From NCBI GenBank assembly GCA_015655335.1, contig JAATFF010000089.1:31240-95239 (forward strand): a DNA stretch of 64,000 nt, given 5' to 3'. This stretch comes from Lysobacterales bacterium. GTDB lineage: Bacteria; Pseudomonadota; Gammaproteobacteria; Xanthomonadales; Rhodanobacteraceae. Below are positions 18,854-27,269 of this stretch, piece by piece (the stretch's first letter is position 1; each line of letters opens with the position of its first letter). The notes below the pieces were generated by a model, which was given only the letters and a program-made list of their open reading frames with translations, was not told the origin of the DNA and made no database searches. The translations under genes and the position numbers were made by a program.

Positions 18854-19458
18854 GGATAAACACTTTTTGAAAGGGATGAAACGATAGCACTATCAGTACC
18901 ATTTGACTAAGCACTGCTGGGTAGCATCGTTAAGCACAAGCAGGTTAGCGGCATCCGCCAGATTTAGCGCCAAGAAGTACTGGCGAAGATGCGATCCTGC
19001 AACCCTCTTACTCACGCAGTCTATGGGGTGTTGTAACGACACGCTGGACGCGCAGTTGTAGGCAGACGGTTTAGCTCACGTCTTACCCCCAGACCTTGAG
19101 CAAGCCTGGGAACATCCGCAAGGCTTGCACCATAAACTCGCGTTTTCACCATTGTTCCTCCGCGTGGCGCGCAGTATGGGGACTACCCTAGCATCGGCGC
19201 CCTCTCGCGGACCGACTGTCGAGTAGTCCATACCGGCAAAGACACACATCGGAGCAAACCGGCACTATCCACCTGCACTGACCACTGTCTATTTTTGAAA
19301 GCCAAAGCGAAGTACCGATATCCCGACCAATTCGAAGATCAACGGTGTCGGAATTAGTCACCATGTTCATGCTTCGCTTCCCGCACATGGACCGCTATGA
19401 TGCTTGAAATTGGGGAGTTAATCGGACCATCCCCGTATGCCTGAGCAGGAGATTTCGT
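18854..19458. other. Divergent intergenic region with no recognised gene
   Basis: About 600 bp between divergently transcribed genes. A -10-like TATGAT at 19396-19401 with a poor -35 (TTCGCT, 19373-19378, 17-nt spacer) could serve the membrane-protein gene starting at 19459. A short imperfect inverted repeat (CAAGCC...GGCTTG) lies near 19098-19125. Small open frames here look non-coding. Confidence 0.4.
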
Positions 19459-21648
19459 GTGAGAAGGCTTTTAAGTGCATGCAATACACCTTTAATAGTA
19501 TTACTCATAGGCATAGCAACATATGTTCTGATGAGCGCTTTTTATCACGGCGCTATCCTTGTCTACGGACCGGACAGTGAAGACATTCTCGCGCCATTAT
19601 TTTTTGATATTAGCCGATCAATCCATCACTACGGGCTATTAGCTGGAATGTATAATCCAGGGCAAGTCGCTGGATTGTCATTATGGGGAACCCCTTATTT
19701 TCATCCCCTATATCCATTCTATTTCAACTGGCTTGGATCGGATGCTAGCCTGTTCGACACGATGGACAGACTAGGAATCATCGATCTCCTCCATCTATCG
19801 ATTTACGGCTCTGGTTGTTACTTACTGTGCCGAGAGATAGGCGTCAAGCAGTGGCTTTCAATAGCTGCCGGCCTTTGCGCCCCATGGCTGCCCGCCGCGC
19901 ACAGCATGCTCAATTGGCCGCAAATCCTAGCTTCGTTCGCCTGGATTCCCTGGGTGATCGCGTGTCAGTTGCGGTTATATAAGAACCCTTCTCTTCATAT
20001 CAGAATCTTGGCAATTCTCGGCGTAGCCGTAACGTTTTCCCTACTCGTATATGCACAGCCCGCCCAAAACATGGTTTTAGCGGTAGTCGGCTCTGGGATT
20101 ATATGGATATATACGGCGGCCTATTCGATACGCAATGGTCAACAGGATGAACGGCAGTCCCTCCTTCACACTACGTGCTCGCTAGCGATCGCAGGTGCGA
20201 TAGCAGCACTTTTGTGCGGCGAATATCTTTTAAATGTTGTCGTTTATCTCAGCAAGGCAATCCGATGGCTGGGCGATCGCGGAGTTGTCATTGGCTCTCA
20301 AAGGATGCCGGTGTCTGCATTACGCGAGTATGCGCTCCACTGGAGCGATATCACTGCCTTAATTAACTACAACCAAGATCATACCGTAATCATCGGAAAC
20401 CTATACATAGGAGCTCCTATAGTCTTGTGCGCAGCACTAGTGTATGCGGCAAATCGGCGTAACTCCAAACTGGCCGCCCCCTTTGTTTCAGCAGCAATCG
20501 CCTTACTGTTCTGCTTCTCCATATTTGTGCCAGTGTTGCGATTGATACCGATTGCTAACAAAGTGCGCGAACTAAATTGGTGGTCGTGTTACGTCGTCAC
20601 GATCATATTTCCATTGGGTGCTTACGGCCTGCAATGGCTTCTCGATCCGCAGAATGCCAATACATCGGTGCCTGCTTCTAAGCGCAAGCGCGTACTGCTT
20701 TGCTGCGCTACGTTGGGCATAGCCTTGGTAATCGCATTTATGTCAAATGCAGGCAAGCCGATAATTGAAGTTTCAATGTTATGCGTCAGTCTGGGTGCGC
20801 TCACTGTATGCCTGGCATGGCCCTTTCCCACACAAAGGTTTCATCAACCTATAGCAGCGATGATCATCATCGTAAGCACGTTGATCCCGATTCTTTCCTA
20901 TCCCCGATATTCATCAGCTGCGTCCCAAATGACGCGAGAAGACCATATTCAGGTGCGTCAAGAGTCAAAGCAGATCGCTGCAATCATTCCCGATGGCGAT
21001 AAGTTTCGGTTTGAGGTCAGCGTGAAATTTCGAAATTACAAAGACTTCACCGTCATCCTTTCGAATTTGGATTTGCGCGGAGTTCGCGGGAATACAAGCC
21101 CCGAGGAATACGACAAATTCAGACTCCTGTTCTTTCCCTCTCCCATGGTCGCTGATCTCTATGGTGTCAAGTATCAGATCATTCCTCGTCAGGATAGCCA
21201 TGCGGGTGACATCGTCATCGATAAGGCAGTTTCTGTACATACAAATGAACATGTTCTTCCGCGCTTGTTCTATGTACAAGGCGGCGTAAAGATTGTTGCG
21301 TCCCCGGCCGATGCTCTTCTCGGCGTCGGTGACGACAGCACATGGCATTTCTATATCGCACCGATTGACCTGCCACCAAGGCTTGATTTTTCTCCCTACA
21401 CCATTGGTAACTCTTTTGTGACTATCCCTAATGTATCGGCCAATAGCCCCGTCGAAATAAAAGCGTCTCTAGTATCCGAAGGGGCAGGGTTGCTTGTACT
21501 AAACGAGGACCCTGCGGGTCGCTGGGAGGCTACGGTTGATGGAATAGTTGCCACGCCGATACGTATTAACGGGTTTCAGACGGCGTTTCCCGTGACAAAC
21601 GCAGGTCGGCATGAATTTGATATCAAACGCCCAACGCATCTTTTCTAG
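19459..21648 (+). CDS. Large polytopic membrane protein, YfhO/GT-C-like
   Basis: A 729-residue inner-membrane protein. About a dozen hydrophobic segments fill residues 10-480, followed by a soluble domain of about 230 residues that ends in LLVLNEDPAGRWEATVDGI and INGFQTAFPVTNAGRHEF. That tail is the pattern of the YfhO family, bacterial proteins linked to lipid-linked sugar transfer onto wall polymers. The start is GTG at 19459 with AGGAG 7 nt upstream. The gene is clearly richer in A+T than the flanking housekeeping genes, pointing to acquisition. With the next gene and the GtrA/GT2 pair at 24.9-26.4 kb it could glycosylate the polysaccharide on the periplasmic face. Acceptor and donor are unknown. 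Confidence 0.72.
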   Translation: MRRLLSACNTPLIVLLIGIATYVLMSAFYHGAILVYGPDSEDILAPLFFDISRSIHHYGLLAGMYNPGQVAGLSLWGTPYFHPLYPFYFNWLGSDASLFDTMDRLGIIDLLHLSIYGSGCYLLCREIGVKQWLSIAAGLCAPWLPAAHSMLNWPQILASFAWIPWVIACQLRLYKNPSLHIRILAILGVAVTFSLLVYAQPAQNMVLAVVGSGIIWIYTAAYSIRNGQQDERQSLLHTTCSLAIAGAIAALLCGEYLLNVVVYLSKAIRWLGDRGVVIGSQRMPVSALREYALHWSDITALINYNQDHTVIIGNLYIGAPIVLCAALVYAANRRNSKLAAPFVSAAIALLFCFSIFVPVLRLIPIANKVRELNWWSCYVVTIIFPLGAYGLQWLLDPQNANTSVPASKRKRVLLCCATLGIALVIAFMSNAGKPIIEVSMLCVSLGALTVCLAWPFPTQRFHQPIAAMIIIVSTLIPILSYPRYSSAASQMTREDHIQVRQESKQIAAIIPDGDKFRFEVSVKFRNYKDFTVILSNLDLRGVRGNTSPEEYDKFRLLFFPSPMVADLYGVKYQIIPRQDSHAGDIVIDKAVSVHTNEHVLPRLFYVQGGVKIVASPADALLGVGDDSTWHFYIAPIDLPPRLDFSPYTIGNSFVTIPNVSANSPVEIKASLVSEGAGLLVLNEDPAGRWEATVDGIVATPIRINGFQTAFPVTNAGRHEFDIKRPTHLF

Positions 21649-21689
21649 GCGCGACTCAAGTTATATTACTCACTCGAAGGCATTGGCTC

Positions 21690-23240
21690 ATGATTGAGGG
21701 GCAATATAGCTGTATCACTTTGCATAGAAATCTGGTCGCAACCGCAGCGTGGTCGATAGCGGTCCTTTGCGCTCTCAACACGTTGTGTTTCATTCTTCGC
21801 ACCGCCAATCCACTCATTGAGATGGACGGATGGTATTTTCTCGACGTTTTTCTAAGCAAAGCTGTGAATGGTACGCTCGGGTTTGCCGATTTCTTTGTCA
21901 AGCGAAGTTTTGACGATCACGCGGAACCTCTCTTTAAACTGCTTCTTCTAATCAATTTTCATTATTTCGATCTTGATTTCGTTCTCGAGGCTATCGTTGG
22001 ATTTATAGCAGCCGTCGCTTGCTCGCTTATCTATTATCGACTTGTCATATCCGAAACTCCTGAGAAAAGCGCGAGATCTATTCGTTATTTGTGTTGGACA
22101 ACAATATGCGCACTACTTTTCTCTCTAAATAGCACCGGCATTTGGGTGTGGCCGATAGTCTCACTTGAAAACATTACTATTCTTATTATTTTATTGTTCA
22201 TTCTGGCAACATGGCATGCTCATCGTACACAGCATTATTCGATGCTTGTGGCTGTCACCCTGCTGCTTGGGCTTAGCAGCGATGACAGTGCTCTGATAGC
22301 CGTTGCGGCAACGCTGAGTGCGCTTTGCCTGGTTCTGCTGCGTGACCCCACACAACGACACCGAGAGGCCTGGAAGGTGTTCGTTTTGATTGGAATTTGC
22401 ATTGGAATGGTACGTATTGGTTATGCGCTTCTCCCCGCGTCATATCCAACGACCCAACTGTCACCAGTCACTGTACTGAGCGAATTGTTTCAGCGCTTTA
22501 AGGATGGCGGCTGGTGGCAATGGTTGTTGCTACCTTTGGCTCTGCCTGTCTATTATCAAAATCCTCTGGGCTCATCGCATTCAGAATCCTGGAGTGCCGC
22601 TCGGGTTGTTATCGCGCTCTTGTTGTTCGTAGCGCACTTAATGTTCTGGCGGCGTGCTTTTAGCGCGAAGTATGGCCTGACCGCTTTCACCGCAATCTGC
22701 ATGATGTTGCTTACTTACGGCTGGATCCTCGGGATCTTGCTCTGGCGCGTGCCAGGAAATGGTAACGATTATCTGTTTCAACCCCGATATGTCTTGTTGT
22801 ATGCGGGTCATCTGATTGCACTGCTTCTTATGTGGATCACGTCCCTGGAACAGCCACCAGAAACGAATCCTTGGTTGCACAACTTCAATAAGTGGATACC
22901 AATCGTTGGGTGCCTAATCGTACTCACCATACAATTGCCCCAAGCATTGGCAGCATGGAAGGCGCGCAACAGTGAGTTGAATTATTACTATCAAATGGCG
23001 CAGGAGATAGATGCGCTTGGCAAAAACCCCACGGGTTACACGGATTGCGCGCTGATACGTCCAGTCTGTGGCTGGTCTCCCGAGACCCGCAAGGAGCTTA
23101 CCGAATTGCTGAGCGGCAATCGGCTTAATGCCTACTCTACGAAAGTTCAGCGATGGCACAAGTACCTTCCAAAACTAAAGCCCCTGACATACGAGTCTGG
23201 GACTGACACATTGAGTCTCAGGGACGGTAGAGCGAAATAG
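21690..23240 (+). CDS. Polytopic membrane protein, possible GT-C glycosyltransferase
   Basis: A 516-residue integral membrane protein with ten or more hydrophobic segments and a short soluble C-terminus. An acidic first loop, MDGWYFLDVFL and then FVKRSFDDHAEPLFKLL, sits after the first membrane helix. That is where GT-C enzymes keep their catalytic aspartate, and the layout resembles GT-C and O-antigen-associated membrane proteins. No family can be named firmly. It follows the YfhO-like gene by about 40 bp on the same strand and shares its A+T-rich composition, so the two were probably acquired and are expressed together. Confidence 0.6.
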   Translation: MIEGQYSCITLHRNLVATAAWSIAVLCALNTLCFILRTANPLIEMDGWYFLDVFLSKAVNGTLGFADFFVKRSFDDHAEPLFKLLLLINFHYFDLDFVLEAIVGFIAAVACSLIYYRLVISETPEKSARSIRYLCWTTICALLFSLNSTGIWVWPIVSLENITILIILLFILATWHAHRTQHYSMLVAVTLLLGLSSDDSALIAVAATLSALCLVLLRDPTQRHREAWKVFVLIGICIGMVRIGYALLPASYPTTQLSPVTVLSELFQRFKDGGWWQWLLLPLALPVYYQNPLGSSHSESWSAARVVIALLLFVAHLMFWRRAFSAKYGLTAFTAICMMLLTYGWILGILLWRVPGNGNDYLFQPRYVLLYAGHLIALLLMWITSLEQPPETNPWLHNFNKWIPIVGCLIVLTIQLPQALAAWKARNSELNYYYQMAQEIDALGKNPTGYTDCALIRPVCGWSPETRKELTELLSGNRLNAYSTKVQRWHKYLPKLKPLTYESGTDTLSLRDGRAK

Positions 23241-23502
23241 TCCGGTTTCGCTTCCATTTTTGAAGCGGTGGGTAGAAGCCAGGTATAAGGCGGCCCATTT
23301 GCTGAAACGGATTGCTATGATTGGACTTCGGGCACAGTTGGCCCCGGAGTTCAGCGAGCGTTATTGCAAAATAGGTGCGCATGAGCGCCCACAGAATAGT
23401 GGTACTTAGATTGCCGATTTATAGAACCTGCGGCGCACCGGATCTGCCACTTACCGGTGCTAATGGTGCAGGTGTTAGATAAGTGCAAAGTTAAGGACGT
23501 TT

Positions 23503-24135
23503 ATGCAAGATGATCGTGGACTAAAACGGATCTTCACCCTCTCGTGGGCCTACAACCTTTTTCAGGATCTGGTTGGCGCGACGAATTCTAGAAAATGGGT
23601 TGCCGAGCATTTTTGGCGCGCACAACCGGGGCAGCGAATCATCGATCTAGGGTGTGGCCCCGCCACGACCGTACATTTTCTGCCTGCGGGAGTGAAGTAC
23701 GTCGGTTTCGACGTAAGTGATAAATATATAGCCAGCGCGCGGACAAAGTACGCTACTGATCCGGACAAGACGTTTCTCGTGGGAGTGCCCGAGGATTTCG
23801 TCAACCATCTACCGCAGCAAATGCAGAATGCCGATCTTGTCATCATCAACGGCCTGCTACATCACCTGGATGATGCCGAAGCCTTGACCGCATTAAAGCT
23901 TGCGCGTAAATCGCTAGCCCCGGGTGGCCGCTTGGTTTGCCTAGAAGCAAGCTTTCTCGTCAGCCAATCGTTTTGGGCTCGATGGGTACTCAAACAAGAT
24001 CGTGGACAAAACGTTCGTAACGAGCCCGAGTGGAAGGCCTTGGTTTCAAAAGTCTTCGACAAGTTTGAAACTTATATCCTGACCGGTCTACTGCGCATTC
24101 CGTACACGTTGATCGTTATCGAAACGAGACTCTAA
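23503..24135 (+). CDS. Class I SAM-dependent methyltransferase
   Basis: A 210-residue methyltransferase. Motif I is IIDLGCGPATTVHF (residues about 46-59), the acidic end of strand 2 is in YVGFDVSDKY, and the later motif reads LVIINGLLHHLDDAEAL, then ARKSLAPGGRLVCLE. It is a soluble enzyme whose substrate is not evident; a sugar or lipid intermediate of the locus is likely. It lies about 260 bp after the membrane-protein gene and converges with the next methyltransferase. The upstream gap contains a short hairpin (CGCTTC/GAAGCG, 23249-23267) but no convincing terminator. Confidence 0.85.
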   Translation: MQDDRGLKRIFTLSWAYNLFQDLVGATNSRKWVAEHFWRAQPGQRIIDLGCGPATTVHFLPAGVKYVGFDVSDKYIASARTKYATDPDKTFLVGVPEDFVNHLPQQMQNADLVIINGLLHHLDDAEALTALKLARKSLAPGGRLVCLEASFLVSQSFWARWVLKQDRGQNVRNEPEWKALVSKVFDKFETYILTGLLRIPYTLIVIETRL

Positions 24136-24218
24136 GTAAGGCACCGTTGCTATCTTTGTAGGATTGCTGCTAACTCGAACAACTCTGTCGTTGCCGGCAA
24201 AAACCAAAATGAGCACCC

Positions 24219-24959
24219 TTAAGCGGCGGTAGCTTGAACGACATATTGCGCACCAAAGGGTATCCAGCCCATGGCTGGCTCGAGAGGCCGCAGATAAGCG
24301 AGCATTCGAGGGAAAAAAACGATGTAGCGGCTGCGCACACTTTCAAAATTGCCGCGTCGAGCAAGGCCCAGTAGCTCGGACCTTGGCAAAAGAATCGCAT
24401 CTTCGTCGAACGGACAATCCCTCACTGTCTTGAGAGTCAACGGGTTCAAAACGTTGTGCTCAAAGATGAACACCTGCCCTCGTGGTTTCAATACGCGCCG
24501 AATTTCCGCTATCCAATAGTTGCGTTCGTCAGGCGGAATGTGATGAAAGACACACGCAGCCATCACTACGTCGAAGCTCTGATCGGCGTACGGAATGCGC
24601 GAATTCTCGATAGTGCGAAACGTCGCTTCATGCGCATGCGACTCAATGGCGAGCCGGATACTTTCACCGGAGAGATCTGCGCCATATAGATCGGCCGAAG
24701 CAAATGCCGTGCGCAAATGCGTAGTGGTATTTCCTACGCCGCAACCGAAGTCGAGAATCGACAAAGACTTTGTTTTGGCATCTAGCCCTATTTGAGCTGC
24801 GATATAGTTAGCTTTATAGGCCGCAAAAAACGCGGGATCTTCCCCGCTGATCTCTATGCTGGCCTGATGCAAGTCAGTATATTCCTTCGCGTACTGATCG
24901 AATTCTGGCTTGTCTGATTTCTTCATACCGATCTCGCAGATGTTTCGAGCAATATTCAA
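24219..24959 (-). CDS. Class I SAM-dependent methyltransferase
   Basis: A methyltransferase of up to 246 residues. SILDFGCGVGNTTTHL is motif I, LYGADLSGESI the acidic strand 2, and VVMAACVFHHIPPDERNYWI followed by IRRVLKPRGQVFIFEHN the catalytic core. The longest frame begins at a TTG at 24959 whose bases overlap the gtrA TGA (TTGA). The ATG at 24926 (MKKSDKPEFDQYA) matches the family start equally well, and neither has a strong ribosome binding site. It is last in a minus-strand operon after the GT2 and GtrA genes. The substrate is unknown. Confidence 0.85.
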   Translation of the reverse strand: MNIARNICEIGMKKSDKPEFDQYAKEYTDLHQASIEISGEDPAFFAAYKANYIAAQIGLDAKTKSLSILDFGCGVGNTTTHLRTAFASADLYGADLSGESIRLAIESHAHEATFRTIENSRIPYADQSFDVVMAACVFHHIPPDERNYWIAEIRRVLKPRGQVFIFEHNVLNPLTLKTVRDCPFDEDAILLPRSELLGLARRGNFESVRSRYIVFFPRMLAYLRPLEPAMGWIPFGAQYVVQATAA

Positions 24960-25381
24960 TTAGCGCGCATGATTAGTCGAGATGCCAGAAATGTCGCCGG
25001 TATCGTTAGAACTGCCACAAGCAATGGTGCTAACCGTGTTGACACATGCAGCCCTTCGATCAATATTTTCAGCAACACCAAGCCGAGTAGGAACTGCATT
25101 AGATAAACAAAAGGGTAGCGCAGCGCGGAGCGCAGCCGCATCGGCTGCCTAAATACATATACCGCATTGAAGACATACGACACAGCAATTCCGACCACAT
25201 AAGCGATAGCGTATGCAACTTCATAGCTCATCCAGTGTAGTAACACCAGATAAGTGCCGTAGCCTACAACGGCATTCAACAGTCCACCGACCAAAAAGCG
25301 AAGGACTTCAGCCGCCCATCCCGGTGCAACTGGCATTTGGCGAGCTTGGGTACGAGTCATCCTGAAAAACAAGCGGCGCAT
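24956..25381 (-). CDS. GtrA-family membrane protein (putative lipid-linked sugar flippase)
   Basis: A 141-residue protein with four membrane helices, starting with LRFLVGGLLNAVVGYGTYLV and containing VSYVFNAVYVF, both typical of the GtrA family. GtrA proteins are thought to flip an undecaprenyl-phosphate sugar across the inner membrane for later transfer to O-antigen. It lies one base after the GT2 gene, which is its usual partner, and its stop overlaps the following methyltransferase start. A dedicated third-component transferase is not adjacent; the polytopic proteins at 19.4-23.2 kb are candidates. Confidence 0.88.
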   Translation of the reverse strand: MRRLFFRMTRTQARQMPVAPGWAAEVLRFLVGGLLNAVVGYGTYLVLLHWMSYEVAYAIAYVVGIAVSYVFNAVYVFRQPMRLRSALRYPFVYLMQFLLGLVLLKILIEGLHVSTRLAPLLVAVLTIPATFLASRLIMRAN

Positions 25382-25382
25382 T

Positions 25383-26399
25383 TTAGTGTGCAGCCTTAGT
25401 TAGATCATCAGAGATGGCGGGACTAATTGGCCCGGGTACTCGGTCAACTGTTTGGCTATCGACGACATACATGGGCCGCCGAAACGTCGCCCCCATCAAA
25501 CGTCCGATATATTCACCGACTACTCCAAGTATCAGCAACTGTATGCCGCACGCAAACAACACAGCGGACATGAGGGATGCATAACCCGGATTGGTAATGC
25601 TACCCCTCAACCTTCCATAGATGACAAAAAGAAGGTAGAGAAAACTTATTGCAGCCAGCGTCGCACCGCCGAACGTCGCAACACGCAATGGCAGCGTTGA
25701 GAAAGTAACAAAGATGTTTGCGGCATGCGAGATAAGTCTTCGTAATGTATAGGCACTCTCGCCATGGTGCCGCTGCTCATGTGGAACCTCGACGCTACGC
25801 GTCGACGAAGTCAGCCACGACAACATGCCATCGATATAAGGGCGATTCAAACCGAAACGATCGAGCTGCTTTGCTAGCGGTGCATAGATGGCACGAAATG
25901 AACAATAGTCCTCATTGAGGTCGGGAAAGGCGCGTTTAAGTACACGACGCATCAATTCCGAACTCAGGTTTCGATAAGCTGCGTGCGTCCGTTTCTTGAA
26001 CACTCCATACACCAGCGGATGATCTTCGTCGCCAGCTGCTAGCAAGGCCGGAACTGATTCAGGAGGATGCTCGAGATCGTCGTCCATAGTGACGATCCAT
26101 TTTCCGCGCGCATATGCCATACCGCAAATGGTTGCGGCGTGCTGACCAAAATTCCTGCCCAGGCGCAGCCCCAGCACATGAGCATCTTCTGCCGCGACTG
26201 TGCATATCTTTCCCCAGGACTCTGCGCGCCCTCGATCGTCGACAAGAATAACCTCATAGTCGAGCCCGGTCGGTTGCATCGCGACGGCTAGTCGCGCGCA
26301 GAGTTCGGAAAGTGCTGAGCTGCCGCCATACACGGGAACTACGATCGACACATCAACACATGAATTGGCATCAGAGGGGGTCATGTCCAGATCGTTCAT
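25383..26399 (-). CDS. GtrB/DPM1-like polyprenyl-phosphate glycosyltransferase
   Basis: A 338-residue GT2 enzyme. The catalytic domain (residues 15-230) has VSIVVPVYGG, VILVDDRG, LGRNFGQHAATICGM and MDDDLEHPPE. Two hydrophobic helices follow (around 235-310, with VVGEYIGRLMGATFRRP), the architecture of GtrB/ArnC/DPM1-type transferases. These load a sugar from a nucleotide onto undecaprenyl phosphate at the inner membrane. It is immediately followed by GtrA, supporting a flip-and-transfer tailoring route. The sugar is unknown. Confidence 0.88.
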   Translation of the reverse strand: MNDLDMTPSDANSCVDVSIVVPVYGGSSALSELCARLAVAMQPTGLDYEVILVDDRGRAESWGKICTVAAEDAHVLGLRLGRNFGQHAATICGMAYARGKWIVTMDDDLEHPPESVPALLAAGDEDHPLVYGVFKKRTHAAYRNLSSELMRRVLKRAFPDLNEDYCSFRAIYAPLAKQLDRFGLNRPYIDGMLSWLTSSTRSVEVPHEQRHHGESAYTLRRLISHAANIFVTFSTLPLRVATFGGATLAAISFLYLLFVIYGRLRGSITNPGYASLMSAVLFACGIQLLILGVVGEYIGRLMGATFRRPMYVVDSQTVDRVPGPISPAISDDLTKAAH

Positions 26400-26413
26400 G
26401 AAGGTTTATTTGA

Positions 26414-27148
26414 TTAGCTACACGCTATTTGGGACGAATGAAGGCCTAAGCCCGCATTATCATCAACACCATAGTACTTGTTGATAACGCTTTCGATATA
26501 GCCGTCACCGAGGTCAATACCAAGCCCGCTGCTTATCTCCCAGACCATCCGAGTATCGATAGCCAAGGGACCGCCCTTATCGACAATTGAGTAATCTGCT
26601 CGCTTCTTCAATGCGCGCTCGAAGATCTTCACGATATCCGGCATTAGCAACGACTTCATGGCAGCGATGGAAACGACCTTCCCGTGACTCACTGTATCGG
26701 TAGCTAACGCGGCTCCGATGCGGACAATGTCATCGATGTCGACAAGGTTGCGCTCCGCACGCGCCCATACCGTAAAGTGTTCTCCGGAAATGATTCGATC
26801 CCTTAGAAAGTTGGTCAGCGTGTGCGAATTGTCGGTTCTTCCCACTACCTGCGGAAGACGAAAAACCAGGCCGTTGGCAGAGGAAAGCACCAATGCCTCC
26901 ATGGACTGCTTGTGCTTCATATATGCGGTGAGTTCGGCATCTTGCGCGGTCACGCCACAACTGCCGAAATAGATGAAGCGCTTCGCATCGCTGTCCAGCA
27001 GCTTGCACAGAAGCGAACGCTCGCGCTCAAATTCAACAGGGCGCGTTTCAAGAGAATTAGACACTCCAGACGCGAAGACCACGACGCTGGAATCCGTGCC
27101 AAAGTGCGGCTCAAATGCCCGCGCCAATAGTCCTTTACCAATGATCAC
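26414..27148 (-). CDS. NAD(P)-dependent epimerase/dehydratase-like protein
   Basis: A 244-residue Rossmann protein, shorter than typical sugar-nucleotide epimerases (about 300). The N-terminus VIIGKGLLARAF gives a degenerate GxGxxA nucleotide site. FIYFGSCGVT sits where the active-site Ser/Thr lies, and AYMKHKQSME provides a YxxxK pair. The start is GTG at 27148 with AGGGG upstream. It probably modifies a nucleotide sugar for the locus, but the specificity and even catalytic competence are open. It is followed by the GT2-GtrA-methyltransferase genes on the same strand. Confidence 0.7.
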   Translation of the reverse strand: MIIGKGLLARAFEPHFGTDSSVVVFASGVSNSLETRPVEFERERSLLCKLLDSDAKRFIYFGSCGVTAQDAELTAYMKHKQSMEALVLSSANGLVFRLPQVVGRTDNSHTLTNFLRDRIISGEHFTVWARAERNLVDIDDIVRIGAALATDTVSHGKVVSIAAMKSLLMPDIVKIFERALKKRADYSIVDKGGPLAIDTRMVWEISSGLGIDLGDGYIESVINKYYGVDDNAGLGLHSSQIACS

Positions 27149-27269
27149 CAGCTAAAACCCCTAGTATCGCAAAAGCCCGCTTGGCTTAAGGTCGATCCAC
27201 TGCCGTTAACCAAACTCCACCCGCAAAGTCTGGCAGCAGCGGCCATCCTCGCCGGATATCCTAAACCAA

